From positions 1-64,000 of the forward strand of contig JADJFE010000013.1 in assembly GCA_016708725.1 (NCBI GenBank): a stretch of DNA of 64,000 nucleotides. Reading direction: 5' to 3'. The stretch is from Candidatus Aalborgicola bjergmarkensis (GTDB lineage: Bacteria; Pseudomonadota; Gammaproteobacteria; Burkholderiales; Burkholderiaceae_C). A program made the position numbers and the translations under genes. Positions 44,383 to 55,416 of this stretch are shown here, one piece after another (positions within the stretch are counted from its first letter, which is position 1; the number at the start of each line of letters is the position of its first letter). Under the pieces are notes generated by a model, which searched no databases, had not been told where the DNA came from, and saw only the letters and a list, made by a program, of their open reading frames with translations.

Positions 44383-44970
44383 TTACTTGACGGCCCCCAG
44401 CAAAGCGTCCTTGAGATGCTGGTCTGCGGGTTGTGCGCCCAGCCAGATAGCCATCATGCTCTTGTAGAACTCCGGGTCCGTAAAGGGCTGGCCGAGTTGT
44501 TTACCCTTTCCGGTAATGACCATGCCCGTGCCAGGGATCCAGTCAATGGCAATCACATCGCCAGCCAGATACGATTTATGCTGCGAAAAAATATCGCTCA
44601 TTCGCCCAAAACTCGGAGAAAGTTTGGTCATGTCTCCTTTGGAGGTATTGTTTTCAACACCACGCATCATTAATTTGGCGAACGTGTCGGAGTCGGTTTC
44701 CCGCAAAAAAATCATCATCAAACGCTTGGGACCGGACGCCGCCAGCAGATCTTCCAGCGAAGTTACCTTTTTCTGTGTGTACAAACTGGCCACGTATATT
44801 TTGACCGTGGCCTTGGAACGTACGCCAGCGCCATTGAGCGGCAATTTGCCCCCTCCTATGGTAACGCTGTCCTCCACCTTGACCCCGGCTAGGTCCTGGG
44901 TTGCGGCTATGGCTGAAAAACTCAGAAGCAGTGCGGTGACGCCGGCGCAAAAAAGTCGCATGAGTCGCAT
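44383..44970 (-). CDS. chalcone isomerase-like exported protein
   Basis: A 195-residue protein with signal peptide ending FSAIAA. GVRSKATVKIYVASLY and LIMIFLRETDS-type segments (RLMMIFLRETDSDTF) match chalcone-isomerase-like periplasmic proteins of proteobacteria. The bacterial members have no known isomerase activity. Convergent with the carboxypeptidase. Confidence 0.82.
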   Translation of the reverse strand: MRLMRLFCAGVTALLLSFSAIAATQDLAGVKVEDSVTIGGGKLPLNGAGVRSKATVKIYVASLYTQKKVTSLEDLLAASGPKRLMMIFLRETDSDTFAKLMMRGVENNTSKGDMTKLSPSFGRMSDIFSQHKSYLAGDVIAIDWIPGTGMVITGKGKQLGQPFTDPEFYKSMMAIWLGAQPADQHLKDALLGAVK

Positions 44971-45331
44971 GGGAATGTCCTTTTGTTAAGGGGTTGAACG
45001 TACTTTCGGGGCTATTATGATTCCCTCAAAACCACGGCATCTTTCAATGCCATTTCGGTGCAAGGGCAATTGTGCCGTTTATCCGTGCAATTTGTAACAC
45101 CACAAGCAAATAATGTGGTTTTCGACGTTCCAAGGGCAGACACTTGTGCGTATTTTTGGACAATTGCACACCATGGAGACACCATAAAAGTAGCAGGTAG
45201 CAAAACACTACCGATGAGATGATTGCAGATATGGCCATTGCCAATCTGGGACAATTGTGCACTGGAAAACCTAGTGTGACACTGCAACAATAGCCCAAAG
45301 CTGCCCGCCTCTCAAGCAAGGACAACGAACG
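44971..45331. other. 361-bp intergenic region with repeated CAATTG motifs
   Basis: GCAATTGTGC (45066), ACAATTGCAC (45160) and ACAATTGTGCAC (45251) recur, the last inside TGGGACAATTG (45247), a -10-like element. CAAGGGCA also occurs twice (45061 and 45131). No ORF or RNA gene is visible. Confidence 0.5.
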
Positions 45332-46576
45332 ATGAAACGCGTAAATGATTTTCGACTGAAGTTTGGCTCCCTGGAACTTGTACCCATCGTCATCGGCGGC
45401 ATGGGTGTTGATATTTCGACCGCCGAGTTGGCATTGGAAGCCGCACGCCTCGGCGGCATTGGTCACATTTCGGATGCCTTGGTGCATGATGTGTCGGATC
45501 GGCGTTTCGATACCGAATTCGTCAAAGGGAAAACCCGGTTCTACAAGGGCAACATCAACAACCCGGACAAGAGCATCATTCATTTTGATCTGGGCCACCT
45601 CGCCGAAGCCACCAGACTGCATATCGGCAAAACCATGGATGCCAAGTGCGGCACGGGCATGGTATTCCTCAACGTCATGGAAAAGCTGACCATGAATGGG
45701 CCACGCGATACCTTGCAGGTACGGCTCAATGCGGCACTGGACGCGGGCATCGACGGCATTACCCTGAGCGCCGGACTGCACCTGGGATCATTTGCCCTGA
45801 TGGCCGAGCACCCCCGGTTCCGGGATGCCAAGCTGGGAATCATCGTATCCTCGGTGCGCGCGCTACAACTGTTCCTGCGCAAGACAGCCAAACTCAAACG
45901 TTTGCCGGATTACATCATCATCGAAGGGCCACTGGCGGGTGGGCACCTGGGCTTTGGCATGGACTGGGCGCAATATGACCTGGCAACCATCGTCGCCGAG
46001 GTTGCACACTACATCAGAACTGAACAGCTTGCCATTCCATTGATCGCTGCCGGTGGCATTTTTACCGGCAGCGATGCGGTTTCCTTTCTGGAGCAAGGCG
46101 TAGCCGCAGTGCAGGTGGCGACCCGCTTCACGGTGTCCGAGGAATGTGGGCTACCCGCCAAAGTCAAGCAGGAATACTTCAAAGCCAGCGAAGAAGACAT
46201 CATCGTCAATACCATCTCTCCCACGGGATACCCCATGCGCATGCTCAAGAACACACCAGCCATTGGCTCCGGCATACGCCCCAACTGTGAATCCTATGGC
46301 TATTTGCTCGACGGCAACGGCAACTGCGCCTACCTCAGCGCCTACAACCAACAGCTTGTACAACACCCGGATGGCAAAAATATTGCGATATTCGACAAAA
46401 CCTGCCTGTGCACCCATATGCGCAACTACAACTGCTGGACCTGCGGCAGCATGACCTACCGACTCAAAGACACCAGCCGCAAGTTGCCGGATGGCAGTTA
46501 CCAGTTGCCAAGTGCCGAACATATTTTCAAGGACTACCAGTTCAGCGTGAACCAGCAAATAGCACTACCCGATTGA
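45332..46576 (+). CDS. nitronate monooxygenase-like FMN protein
   Basis: A 414-residue TIM-barrel flavoprotein related to 2-nitropropane dioxygenase/nitronate monooxygenase and enoyl reductase [29 protein letters not shown] and [23 protein letters not shown] are FMN and phosphate-binding motifs, with the barrel ended by [14 protein letters not shown]-terminal Cys-rich [15 protein letters not shown] is unusual and may hold metal. Strong agreement with the family to about 320 residues; substrate unknown. Confidence 0.85.
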   Translation: MKRVNDFRLKFGSLELVPIVIGGMGVDISTAELALEAARLGGIGHISDALVHDVSDRRFDTEFVKGKTRFYKGNINNPDKSIIHFDLGHLAEATRLHIGKTMDAKCGTGMVFLNVMEKLTMNGPRDTLQVRLNAALDAGIDGITLSAGLHLGSFALMAEHPRFRDAKLGIIVSSVRALQLFLRKTAKLKRLPDYIIIEGPLAGGHLGFGMDWAQYDLATIVAEVAHYIRTEQLAIPLIAAGGIFTGSDAVSFLEQGVAAVQVATRFTVSEECGLPAKVKQEYFKASEEDIIVNTISPTGYPMRMLKNTPAIGSGIRPNCESYGYLLDGNGNCAYLSAYNQQLVQHPDGKNIAIFDKTCLCTHMRNYNCWTCGSMTYRLKDTSRKLPDGSYQLPSAEHIFKDYQFSVNQQIALPD

Positions 46577-46580
46577 CCGA

Positions 46581-46610
46581 TTGAGCACCCAGCGCTCTAT
46601 CTGGGACAAT
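46581..46610 (+). promoter_or_regulatory. probable promoter of the rib-nus-tol operon
   Basis: TTGAGC (46581-46586), 18-bp spacer, GACAAT (46605-46610) preceded by TGG. No FMN riboswitch sequence is present before the rib genes. Confidence 0.5.
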
Positions 46611-46649
46611 AGCGCCTTTTTTGCGCGACTCTCATACTTGTCCCATACC

Positions 46650-47783
46650 ATGAACGCCTTGAATCCTGTGCCCATCTCGCCCGTTGAAGACATTGTTGCT
46701 GACTTGCGTGCCGGGCGTATGGTCATCCTGGTGGACGAGGAAGACCGCGAGAACGAAGGTGACCTGGTACTGGCAGCCGACCACGTGAGTCCCGAGGCCA
46801 TCAATTTCATGGCCCGCTTTGGACGCGGCCTGATCTGCCTGACGCTTACACGCGAACGTTGCGAGCACCTGCAGTTACCTCCCATGACCGTGCGCAACGG
46901 CGATAAAAAAGGCACGGCATTCACCGTTTCAATCGAAGCAGCCGAAGGAGTCACAACCGGCATCTCGGCGGCAGACCGTGCCCGCACCGTGCAGGCGGCT
47001 GTCGCAAAGAACGCCTCTGCCGACGATCTGGTACAGCCAGGACACATCTTTCCCTTGCAAGCGGTGGATGGTGGTGTGCTGATGCGCGCCGGCCACACCG
47101 AGGCCGGTTGTGATCTGGCAGCCATGGCCGGCTGTTCGCCTGCAGCCGTGATTTGCGAAATCATGAAGGACGACGGGACCATGGCGCGCCTGCCTGATCT
47201 GCAACTGTTTGCCGCCGAGCATGGACTGAAAATCGGGACCATTGCGCATCTGATCGAACACCGCAGCCGCGTTGAATCCCTGATCGAAAAAATGGGCGCC
47301 CGCACCCTGCATACCGCCTTTGGCGAATTCACCGCACTGGCCTTTCGTGACACCACGGGCAAAGGCGTTCATCTGGCCCTGGTACGGGGCGAATGGGCAG
47401 CAACGGACACCATTCCTGTGCGGGTGCATGAACCACTGTCCGTGCTCGATATACTCGAGGTGGGGCGGACCATGCACTCCTGGAGCATTGATACGGCACT
47501 GGGCTACATCGCTTCCGAAGGCAAAGGGGTCGTGGTGCTGCTCAATTGCGGCGAAAGCGGGGAGCAGTTGCTGTCACAGTTTGAAGGCACCGCCCGCCCG
47601 GCCCACGCACCACAGCGCGGACGCATGGATTTGCGTTCGTATGGCATTGGTGCACAAATCCTGCGCCATTGTGGTGTACACAAAATGCGACTTATGGGTA
47701 GCCCCCGGCGCCTGCCCAGCATGGCAGGCTACGGACTGGAAATCAGCGGCTACATCAACAAAAATCCAGCGGTGCAGGCATAA
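46650..47783 (+). CDS. ribBA: RibB synthase fused to degenerate RibA domain
   Basis: A 377-residue protein. The first 200 residues are 3,4-dihydroxy-2-butanone-4-phosphate synthase ([27 protein letters not shown]), intact. The C-terminal half has the overall fold of GTP cyclohydrolase II but lacks the zinc cysteine cluster (expected C-x10-C-x-C is absent) and ends [12 protein letters not shown], so GTP hydrolysis is doubtful. ATG 46650; first of the operon ribBA-ribH-nusB-tolQRA. Confidence 0.9.
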   Translation: MNALNPVPISPVEDIVADLRAGRMVILVDEEDRENEGDLVLAADHVSPEAINFMARFGRGLICLTLTRERCEHLQLPPMTVRNGDKKGTAFTVSIEAAEGVTTGISAADRARTVQAAVAKNASADDLVQPGHIFPLQAVDGGVLMRAGHTEAGCDLAAMAGCSPAAVICEIMKDDGTMARLPDLQLFAAEHGLKIGTIAHLIEHRSRVESLIEKMGARTLHTAFGEFTALAFRDTTGKGVHLALVRGEWAATDTIPVRVHEPLSVLDILEVGRTMHSWSIDTALGYIASEGKGVVVLLNCGESGEQLLSQFEGTARPAHAPQRGRMDLRSYGIGAQILRHCGVHKMRLMGSPRRLPSMAGYGLEISGYINKNPAVQA

Positions 47784-47812
47784 GTACCCCCATTTTTTTA
47801 AGGAGATAAGCA

Positions 47813-48286
47813 ATGTTTGGCTCGGACAAAGGCACTATTGCCACAGAGGACGAACGCATGAACGGCAAGAAGCTCAGAATCGGCATTGTCCAGGCCCGCT
47901 TCAACGTGGACGTTACCGATGCCCTGGCGCAAGCCTGCAAGGCTGAACTGCTGGCGCTGGGCGTGGTGGAAAAGAACATTGACCACATTACCGTACCGGG
48001 TGCGCTGGAAGTACCCCTGGCCTTGCAAACCCTGGCCGAACAGGGGCGCCACGATGCACTGGTGGCACTCGGCTGCATCATTCGTGGGGAAACCTACCAC
48101 TTTGAACTGGTAGCCAATGAGTCCGCAGCGGCAGTCACACGGGTTTCGCTAGACTATCGGCTGCCTATCGCCAATGCCATCCTGACCACCGAAAACTTGC
48201 CCCAGGCTGTTGCCCGCCAGGTTGAGAAAGGACGCGATGCCGCGCGCGTTGCCGTGGAAATGGCCAATTTGCTGGAGTCCCTGTAA
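47813..48286 (+). CDS. ribH: 6,7-dimethyl-8-ribityllumazine synthase
   Basis: A 157-residue RibH, penultimate step of riboflavin synthesis. [40 protein letters not shown] (catalytic His region) and LTTENLPQA are family motifs. ATG 47813 has AAGGAG 9 nt upstream. Stop overlaps nusB start. Confidence 0.96.
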   Translation: MFGSDKGTIATEDERMNGKKLRIGIVQARFNVDVTDALAQACKAELLALGVVEKNIDHITVPGALEVPLALQTLAEQGRHDALVALGCIIRGETYHFELVANESAAAVTRVSLDYRLPIANAILTTENLPQAVARQVEKGRDAARVAVEMANLLESL

Positions 48287-48885
48287 TGCCCGACATGCCC
48301 GATATGCCTGATCTGACCGCCAGAAAACGCCCCCCGCGCCAATCGCGCACCGGACTCACCAGCACCGGCACACGCAAAGCCGGTAGCAAGTCCGAGCGCA
48401 GCCGTGCGCGTGAATTTGCCCTGCAAGGGCTCTACCAAAGTCTGGTTGGTGGCAACGCCATAGAAGATATTGATGCCTTCACACGCGATCTGATTGGATT
48501 CCACAAGGCCGATGCCCTGCATTTTGATGCCTTGCTGCAAGGTTGCGTGGCCGAAGGCGCGCAACTCGATGCCCTGATCCTGCCTCTGCTGGACAGACCG
48601 CTGGCAGAAATATCGCCTGTTGAACACGCTGTCCTGTGGATCGGCGCGTATGAGTTGCAGCATTGCCTGGACGTGCCCTGGCGCGTGGTGCTTGACGAGT
48701 GTGTCGAGCTGGCCAAGGAATTTGGCGGTACCGACGGACACAAATACGTCAACGGCGTACTCCACAAGCTGGCGCCAGGATTGCGCGCCGCTGAGGTCGC
48801 CTCCCATGACCAGCGTAGCAAGAATCCCCGCCCCGAAATCCCTTCGAATACGCCCGCGCCCTTGCATTCCGAAGCGCCGAAATGA
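48286..48885 (+). CDS. nusB: transcription antitermination factor NusB
   Basis: A 199-residue NusB, which binds boxA RNA with S10 for rRNA antitermination. [29 protein letters not shown] and [18 protein letters not shown] are conserved. The N-terminus has three tandem ATGCCNGAY codon sets (48286, 48295, 48304), any of which could start translation. TAATG overlap with ribH stop. Confidence 0.95.
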   Translation: MPDMPDMPDLTARKRPPRQSRTGLTSTGTRKAGSKSERSRAREFALQGLYQSLVGGNAIEDIDAFTRDLIGFHKADALHFDALLQGCVAEGAQLDALILPLLDRPLAEISPVEHAVLWIGAYELQHCLDVPWRVVLDECVELAKEFGGTDGHKYVNGVLHKLAPGLRAAEVASHDQRSKNPRPEIPSNTPAPLHSEAPK

Positions 48886-49589
48886 ACCAAGATTTATCCA
48901 TATTGCATCTGGTGCTCAATGCCAGTTTTGTCGTGCAGGCCGTCATGTTGCTGCTGATGGCCGTCTCCATCACCAGCTGGGCTGCCATATTCCGCAAGTT
49001 TTTTGCCCTCAAGCGTGTCAAGGCGCTCAATGAAGACTTTGAACGCGAATTCTGGTCCGGCTCCAGCCTGAACGAGCTTTTTGCCCAGTGCGTCAAAAAC
49101 GCCGGCGAAGGCGGCCCGATGGAGCGCATTTTCGCCAGCGGCATGCGCGAGTTCCAGAAGCTGCGCGAAAGGCGCATTACCGATGTAGGTACCCTGATGG
49201 ATGGAGCCCGCCGCGCCATGCGCGCCAGTTTTCAGCGCGAGATGGATGCCATTGAAACCAATTTATCCTTCCTGGCCTCGGTCGGCTCCGTATCGCCCTA
49301 TATTGGCCTCTTCGGCACGGTGTGGGGCATCATGCATGCCTTTGTTGGCCTGGCGGCATTGACACAAGTCACGCTGGCTACCGTGGCTCCTGGCATTGCT
49401 GAGGCACTGGTCGCCACGGCCATTGGCCTGTTTGCCGCCATTCCGGCCGTCGTCGCCTACAACCGCTTTGCCCGCGACATTGACCGCATCGCCACCCACC
49501 AGGAGACGTTCATCGAAGAGTTCTCCAACATCCTGCAGCGCAACGTCGGCGCGCAGCAGCAGCAACAGCAAGCTCCTGCAGGGCGCTAA
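48882..49589 (+). CDS. tolQ: Tol-Pal motor protein TolQ
   Basis: A 235-residue inner-membrane protein with three membrane helices; forms the TolQR proton channel. [21 protein letters not shown] is TM1, and [17 protein letters not shown] and [24 protein letters not shown] are TM2 and TM3. ATGA overlap with nusB. Confidence 0.93.
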   Translation: MNQDLSILHLVLNASFVVQAVMLLLMAVSITSWAAIFRKFFALKRVKALNEDFEREFWSGSSLNELFAQCVKNAGEGGPMERIFASGMREFQKLRERRITDVGTLMDGARRAMRASFQREMDAIETNLSFLASVGSVSPYIGLFGTVWGIMHAFVGLAALTQVTLATVAPGIAEALVATAIGLFAAIPAVVAYNRFARDIDRIATHQETFIEEFSNILQRNVGAQQQQQQAPAGR

Positions 49590-49593
49590 ATCC

Positions 49594-50031
49594 ATGCCAG
49601 CCGTTTCACAGCGTGGCCGGGAGCGTCGGCGCACCATCAACGAAATCAACATGGTGCCCTTCATCGACGTGATGCTGGTGCTGCTGATCATTTTCATGGT
49701 CACAGCGCCGCTCATCACGCCCAGCATGATTGACCTGCCCAGCGTCGGCAAGGCTTCGCGCCAACCAGACCAGATCATCCAGATCGTGCTGGGCAAAAAC
49801 GACAACCTGGAAATGAAAATCAAGGACAAAGCCACCCCCGTAACACTCAAAGAGTTGGCTAACGCCGTGAAAAATGCCCAAGGCCCCCGATCGGGCACAG
49901 CAGCGACCAGTTCAGCGGTCATCATCAGCGCCGACAAAAACGTCAAATATGAGAGCGTGGTCAAGGTGATGGACATCTTGCAACGCGCCGGCATTCAGCG
50001 CGTGGGCCTGTCGGTGCAACTGGCCAACTAA
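49594..50031 (+). CDS. tolR: Tol-Pal motor protein TolR
   Basis: A 145-residue ExbD/TolR protein. Single TM IDVMLVLLIIFMVTAPLI with the essential Asp in VPFIDVMLVL, followed by a periplasmic domain. ATG 49594, 4 nt after the tolQ stop. Confidence 0.95.
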   Translation: MPAVSQRGRERRRTINEINMVPFIDVMLVLLIIFMVTAPLITPSMIDLPSVGKASRQPDQIIQIVLGKNDNLEMKIKDKATPVTLKELANAVKNAQGPRSGTAATSSAVIISADKNVKYESVVKVMDILQRAGIQRVGLSVQLAN

Positions 50032-50041
50032 AACCCCAGCC

Positions 50042-51013
50042 ATGATGAATAGCCAGCAAGCACGCCTGGAATTCGCCCCCCCTCCAGCCCCTGGTCTGGT
50101 GCGCGCCCTGATTCTGGCGATTGTGGTCCACGCCCTGCTACTGGCCGTATTGACCATGGGGGTGCGCTGGAAACGCGATCCCACTCCGGTCACAGTCGAA
50201 GCCGAATTGTGGTCCACACTGCCGCAGCAAGCAGCCCCACCGCCGCCGGTAGCCGTTGTGGAACCCCCACCTCCGCCCACCCCACCATCTCCACCACCGC
50301 CCAAACCCATTCCCGCACCACCTCCCATACCCACGCCTGCCCAGCCAGACCCCGCCATTGCGATTGCCAAAGCCCAGGAGAAAATCCGCCTGGAAAAAGA
50401 ATTGAAAGCCCGAGAAGAGCGACTGGACCGACTGAATCGACTGGAAGAGGAAAAACGCCAAGCCCAAAAACTGAAGAAACAGCAAGAGCAAAAAGAAGCG
50501 GCAGCGCAAAAAGAAGCCCGCGAAAAACTGGCCCGCAAACAAGCCGCTGCAGAAAAGAAACGCGAACAAGAACAAAACGCCAAAGTAGTTGCAGCACAGG
50601 CCAAAGCAGCGGCCCAGGCAAAGGCCGAAGCACAAGCAAAACAAATGGAAGAATTGCGCAAGCAAAACCTGCAACGCATGGCCGGTCTGGCGGCCAGAAC
50701 GGGAGACGCGGACGCCGCTGGCAATGCCAAACAGACATCAGGGCCGTCAACCAGCTACGGTGCGCGCGTGGTGGCGCGCATCAAGCCCAATATCACCTAC
50801 ATCGAATCGCCCTCTGGCAATCCAGCTGCCGAGGTTGATGTGCGCACCTCGCCCGACGGCACCATCATCAGCCGCAAACTCAGCAAATCCAGCGGTGTGA
50901 AATCCTGGGACGATGCCGTGCTCAACGCCATCGACAAAACCGAAACGCTACCCCGTGACATAGACGGACGCGTCCCTCCAGCCCTGACGCTGATCTTTCG
51001 CCCCAAGGACTAG
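50042..51013 (+). CDS. tolA: TolA-like periplasm-spanning protein
   Basis: A 323-residue protein: N-terminal TM (VRALILAIVVHALLLAVLTMG), Pro-rich stretch, a long Ala/Lys/Glu coiled coil (about 110-235), and a C-terminal TonB-like domain (AEVDVRTSPDGTII, DAVLNAIDKTETLPRDIDG). Links TolQR to the outer membrane. tolB and pal do not follow; glmM is next, convergent. Confidence 0.92.
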   Translation: MMNSQQARLEFAPPPAPGLVRALILAIVVHALLLAVLTMGVRWKRDPTPVTVEAELWSTLPQQAAPPPPVAVVEPPPPPTPPSPPPPKPIPAPPPIPTPAQPDPAIAIAKAQEKIRLEKELKAREERLDRLNRLEEEKRQAQKLKKQQEQKEAAAQKEAREKLARKQAAAEKKREQEQNAKVVAAQAKAAAQAKAEAQAKQMEELRKQNLQRMAGLAARTGDADAAGNAKQTSGPSTSYGARVVARIKPNITYIESPSGNPAAEVDVRTSPDGTIISRKLSKSSGVKSWDDAVLNAIDKTETLPRDIDGRVPPALTLIFRPKD

Positions 51014-51037
51014 CTCGATTGACCGAAAACCGGCTGA

Positions 51038-51086
51038 TGCCAAATATGGCTGTAACCCGCATGCAACGTGCGGAGGCAGCTATTAA
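51038..51086 (-). repeat. dispersed AATAGCTG repeat, supplies glmM stop codon
   Basis: On the minus strand TTTAATAGCTGCCTCCGCAC then GTTGCATGCGGGTTACAGCCATATTTGG. The TAA in TTTAATAG (51083-51085) stops glmM. Confidence 0.85.
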
Positions 51087-52414
51087 ACGGCGAGCGTGTC
51101 AGCAATGCGTTGCGCGCAGTCTCTGGTCTGGATTGCATCGCGGGCTTCCACCATCACCCGCACGAGCGGCTCGGTTCCGCTGGCGCGGATCAGGACACGC
51201 CCGCTCTCGCCCAGCTCGGCCTCAACGGAGTGTGTTACCTGCAAAAGCCGGGAATTTGCCCTCCAGTCCTGGGCGCCATGCAGCCGCACGTTGATGAGCG
51301 TCTGGGGAAACAAGGTGACCCCCTCAAGAAGCTGTGCCATGCTGTGCTTGCTGCGCTGCAGCGCCTGCAACACCTGCAAAGTCGTGATGAGTCCATCACC
51401 CGTCGTGTGCTTGTCCAGCGCCAGCAAGTGCCCTGAGCCCTCGCCGCCCAAAATCCAGGCACGCTTTTCCAGCTCTTCGAGCACATAGCGATCCCCCACC
51501 ATGGCCCGCACGAACTGCACGCCGCGCGCCTTCAGGGCCAGTTCGACTGCCAGATTGGTCATCAATGTCCCTACCGCACCAGGCACCGGCTCACCACGCG
51601 CCAGACGGTCCAAAACCATCAGGTAAAGCAATTCGTCGCCGTTGTACAGGCGGCCTGTGGCATCCACCAGTTGCACGCGGTCGGCGTCACCATCCAGCGC
51701 CACGCCAAAGTCCGCGCGATTGGCCTTGACCGCCGCCACCAGAGCCTGGGGGTGCGTGGCACCCACTTCGTGGTTGATGTTCAGACCGTCCGGCGCACAG
51801 CCAATGGCACAGACTTCAGCGCCCAGTTCATGAAACACCTTGGGTGCAATGTGGTAAGCGGCACCGTGGGCTGCATCCACCACGATTTTCATACCTTTGA
51901 GCGTCAGATCATTCGCAAAAGTGCTCTTGCAAAATTCGATATAGCGGCCTGCGGCATCGTCCAGGCGGCGCGCCTTGCCCAAGGTGGCAGAATTGGCCCA
52001 GACCGGCTGCTCCTCCAGGGCCGCTTCAACATCCTGTTCCCAGGTATCGGAGAGCTTGGCGCCGTGGGCGCTGAAAAATTTGATGCCATTGTCGGGAAAA
52101 GGATTGTGGCTGGCACTGATGACCACGCCCAGCGAGGCCCGCAACGCCCGTGTCAGATACGCCACACCCGGCGTGGGCAGCGGCCCCAACAGCACCACAT
52201 CCACACCCGCCGAATTAAAACCGCTCTCCAGCGCACTCTCCAGCATGTAGCCGGAAATACGTGTGTCCTTGCCAATCAGCACCGTGGGCCTGGCTTCCGA
52301 GCGTTTGAGCACACGCCCCACGGCGTGCGCCAGACGCAGCACGAAATCGGGCGTAATGGGCTCCTGACCGACTGTGCCACGAATGCCGTCGGTGCCAAAA
52401 TATTTTCTTGTCAT
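51083..52414 (-). CDS. glmM: phosphoglucosamine mutase
   Basis: A 443-residue enzyme converting glucosamine-6-P to glucosamine-1-P for cell wall and [16 protein letters not shown] start, active-site phosphoserine in [13 protein letters not shown], metal loop [13 protein letters not shown] and sugar loop GGEGSGHLL. Last residues TLAV before the repeat-derived stop. With folP and ftsH in the usual order. Confidence 0.97.
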   Translation of the reverse strand: MTRKYFGTDGIRGTVGQEPITPDFVLRLAHAVGRVLKRSEARPTVLIGKDTRISGYMLESALESGFNSAGVDVVLLGPLPTPGVAYLTRALRASLGVVISASHNPFPDNGIKFFSAHGAKLSDTWEQDVEAALEEQPVWANSATLGKARRLDDAAGRYIEFCKSTFANDLTLKGMKIVVDAAHGAAYHIAPKVFHELGAEVCAIGCAPDGLNINHEVGATHPQALVAAVKANRADFGVALDGDADRVQLVDATGRLYNGDELLYLMVLDRLARGEPVPGAVGTLMTNLAVELALKARGVQFVRAMVGDRYVLEELEKRAWILGGEGSGHLLALDKHTTGDGLITTLQVLQALQRSKHSMAQLLEGVTLFPQTLINVRLHGAQDWRANSRLLQVTHSVEAELGESGRVLIRASGTEPLVRVMVEARDAIQTRDCAQRIADTLAV

Positions 52415-52419
52415 ATCTT

Positions 52420-53310
52420 CTATCTTTTCTCCGTCTGGTTTTGTGCGGCACGCATGACCATGAGTACTTTAAGCGCCAGCACCGTCTCACGCACATCGTG
52501 CACACGCACAATGCTGGCACCATTGAGAACTGCCAACAACGCCGCAGCCACACTAGGCACCATGCGCTCCTGCACGTCCAATGTGGCAACCGCTGCCAGC
52601 GATGTTTGTGTCACCGCTGCCAGAGACGACTTGCGCGACCACCCGGCCAGCAGCGGATACCCCAATCGCAGCAGTTCGGCCTGGCGTGCCAGCAAGGTGA
52701 AATTTTGTTGCACCGTCTTGCCAAAACCGATGCCGGGATCAAGGCATATGCGTGCCGGATCAACCGCTAACGCCCGCAGGGACTGCGAGGCGCGCTCTAA
52801 AAATTGCAGTATCTGCGCTACCACATCGCCTTGCATTGGAGATGTTTGCATGGTTTGCGGCTCACGGTGCATGTGCATCAGACAAATACCACAGCTGGGA
52901 TGCGCAGCCAGCACATCCAGGCTCGTAGGCATCCCGGCCTGCCCCTGCCAGCGCAATGCCCAGACATCGTTGATGATGTCAGCGCCCGCATCGAGCACGG
53001 CTCGCATCACCTGCGGTTTGTAGGTATCCACCGACACCGGTACACCCAGCTTCACCGCATGCCGCACCACCGGCAACACCCGTGCCAACTCCTGCTCCTG
53101 GGGTAGTGCCTGTGCACCAGGACGGGTGGACTCACCGCCAATATCCAGTATATCGGCGCCGTCCTTGAGCAGTTTTTCACAATGCGCCCGGGCCGCATTC
53201 GGGAAAGCATGCAAACCCCCATCCGAAAATGAATCAGGCGTGACGTTGACGATACCCATCACCTTCGGCGTGGCCAGATCAATCGAAAAACGGCTAGTCT
53301 GCCAATGCAT
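52420..53310 (-). CDS. folP: dihydropteroate synthase
   Basis: A 296-residue TIM-barrel enzyme joining pABA to dihydropterin pyrophosphate; the sulfonamide target. [34 protein letters not shown] and GWSRKSSL are signatures. Five nt upstream of glmM, downstream of ftsH. Confidence 0.96.
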   Translation of the reverse strand: MHWQTSRFSIDLATPKVMGIVNVTPDSFSDGGLHAFPNAARAHCEKLLKDGADILDIGGESTRPGAQALPQEQELARVLPVVRHAVKLGVPVSVDTYKPQVMRAVLDAGADIINDVWALRWQGQAGMPTSLDVLAAHPSCGICLMHMHREPQTMQTSPMQGDVVAQILQFLERASQSLRALAVDPARICLDPGIGFGKTVQQNFTLLARQAELLRLGYPLLAGWSRKSSLAAVTQTSLAAVATLDVQERMVPSVAAALLAVLNGASIVRVHDVRETVLALKVLMVMRAAQNQTEKR

Positions 53311-53384
53311 GGTTCAAACGTAGGTGAAGATGCGAGCGGGGCGCAAGGCCCCGTGGAAACGATACCAGATACTACACCGGGTTT

Positions 53385-55307
53385 TCAGGCCACAGTCGGT
53401 GCATGCGGGGATGCCGCCACAGCCGGAGCGCTACCGCCACCGCCTCCATTGCCGGAATTTGGCGTACGCGATGCCCAATCCTTGGGCGGGCGCGGCTCCC
53501 TGTCGCCCATGATGTCATCAAGCTGGTCGCTGTCTATGGTTTCCCACTCCAGCAAAGCCTTGGCCATCGCATGAATCTTGCTTTTATTTTCCTCGATCAG
53601 CTTGCGTGCCTGCGAATACTGCTGGTCAATGATGCGCCGTACTTCGGCATCCACCTTTTGCATGGTGGACTCGCTCATGCTGGTGGTCTTGGTCACGGAA
53701 CGCCCCAGGAACACTTCACCTTCATTTTCGGCGTAGACCATCGGCCCCAGGGCATCGGTCATGCCGTAGCGCGTCACCATATCACGGGCAATATGCGTGG
53801 CGCGTTCGAAATCGTTGGAAGCACCCGTGGTCATCTGGTGCATGAACACTTCCTCGGCGATGCGGCCACCGAACAGCATGCTGATCTGGTTGAGCATGTA
53901 TTCACTGTCGTAACTGTAGCGGTCCTGCGCCGGCAGGCTCATCGTCACCCCCAGAGCCCGGCCACGGGGAATGATGGTGACTTTGTGCACCGGGTCGCAT
54001 TTGGGCAGGATTTTGCCAATCAGGGCATGGCCCGATTCGTGGTAGGCCGTATTGCGGCGCTCCTCTTCGGGCATGACCATGCTCTTGCGCTCCGGGCCCA
54101 TGAGAATCTTGTCCTTGGCCTTTTCAAAATCTTCCATCTCGACCACGCGGGCATTGCGCCGCGCCGCCATCAAGGCCGCCTCGTTGCACAGATTGGCCAG
54201 ATCGGCACCCGACATACCGGGTGTTCCACGCGCAATCACGCCAGGGCTGACATCCTGTCCCAGGGGCACCTTGCGCATATGCACGTTCAGAATCTGCTCG
54301 CGGCCCCGGATGTCGGGCAGCGTGACATAGACCTGGCGGTCAAAGCGGCCCGGGCGCAACAAGGCCGAGTCCAGGATGTCGGGGCGGTTGGTGGCCGCCA
54401 CCACGATGACGCCCACATTGGTCTCGAAACCGTCCATTTCGACCAGCATCTGGTTCAGGGTCTGCTCACGTTCATCGTTGCCACCGCCCAAGCCCGCGCC
54501 GCGCTGACGGCCCACGGCATCAATTTCGTCGATGAAAATGATACAAGGCGCATTTTTCTTGGCGTTTTCGAACATATCGCGCACCCGTGAGGCGCCTACG
54601 CCCACGAACATTTCCACAAAATCCGAGCCAGAAATGCTGAAAAACGGCACCTTGGCCTCACCGGCAATCGACTTGGCCAGCAGGGTCTTGCCGGTTCCGG
54701 GCGGCCCGACCAGCAACAAGCCACGCGGAATGCGGCCACCGAGTTTCTGGAACTTGCTGGGGTCTTTCAGGAAGTCCACCACTTCCTTGACTTCTTCCTT
54801 GGCCTCGTCACAACCCGCCACATCGGCAAAGGTCACGGGATTGGTGTTTTCATCCAGCAAACGCGCCTTGCTCTTGCCAAAACTGAATGCGCCACCCTTA
54901 CCACCGCCTTGCATCTGGCGCATAAAGTAAATCCAGACACCCACCAGCAACAGCATCGGCCCCCAGCTGACCAGCAAGGTCATCAGCAACGAGCCTTCTT
55001 CGCGGGGTTTGACATCGAACTTGACACCGTTGCTGATCAGATCACCCACCAGACCCCGGTCCAGATAGGTAGCCATGGTCCTGATTTTGCGCTCGTCGGT
55101 GGTGACGGCCAGAATCTCGGTCCCGCCCTGCCCTTCCTGGATGACAGCGCTCTTGATGCGTTTGGCACGCACCTCCTCCAGAAAGTCGGAATAACCCATC
55201 ATATTGGCACTGATTGTGCCGCGCGTATCGAATTGCTTGAACACGGTGAACAGCACCAGGCCAATCACCAGCCACACCGCAACTTTTGAAAACCATTGAT
55301 TATTCAA
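53385..55307 (-). CDS. ftsH: ATP-dependent membrane protease FtsH
   Basis: A 640-residue AAA protease. Two TMs ([39 protein letters not shown]), Walker [13 protein letters not shown], Walker [13 protein letters not shown], second-region-of-homology Arg in [10 protein letters not shown] and zinc protease HESGHALIG. Starts at TTG 55307, before a conserved MNNQWFSK. Degrades RpoH- and LpxC-type substrates in related bacteria. Confidence 0.97.
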   Translation of the reverse strand: MNNQWFSKVAVWLVIGLVLFTVFKQFDTRGTISANMMGYSDFLEEVRAKRIKSAVIQEGQGGTEILAVTTDERKIRTMATYLDRGLVGDLISNGVKFDVKPREEGSLLMTLLVSWGPMLLLVGVWIYFMRQMQGGGKGGAFSFGKSKARLLDENTNPVTFADVAGCDEAKEEVKEVVDFLKDPSKFQKLGGRIPRGLLLVGPPGTGKTLLAKSIAGEAKVPFFSISGSDFVEMFVGVGASRVRDMFENAKKNAPCIIFIDEIDAVGRQRGAGLGGGNDEREQTLNQMLVEMDGFETNVGVIVVAATNRPDILDSALLRPGRFDRQVYVTLPDIRGREQILNVHMRKVPLGQDVSPGVIARGTPGMSGADLANLCNEAALMAARRNARVVEMEDFEKAKDKILMGPERKSMVMPEEERRNTAYHESGHALIGKILPKCDPVHKVTIIPRGRALGVTMSLPAQDRYSYDSEYMLNQISMLFGGRIAEEVFMHQMTTGASNDFERATHIARDMVTRYGMTDALGPMVYAENEGEVFLGRSVTKTTSMSESTMQKVDAEVRRIIDQQYSQARKLIEENKSKIHAMAKALLEWETIDSDQLDDIMGDREPRPPKDWASRTPNSGNGGGGGSAPAVAASPHAPTVA

Positions 55308-55416
55308 GCAAGACTCCAGAGAAGTTCACAAACCAACACACTTCAACATACACCAACACACCGATACGTATTTGCGGGCACATTTTAGGCGTTTCAAGAC
55401 ATTTCGTTTGAAATAT

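Noticed and set aside
46577..46649. FMN riboswitch before ribBA
   Set aside because: The 73-nt gap is too short and lacks the conserved RFN blocks.
53403..54590. 395-codon plus-strand open frame
   Set aside because: Antisense shadow of ftsH, whose AAA and protease motifs are complete.
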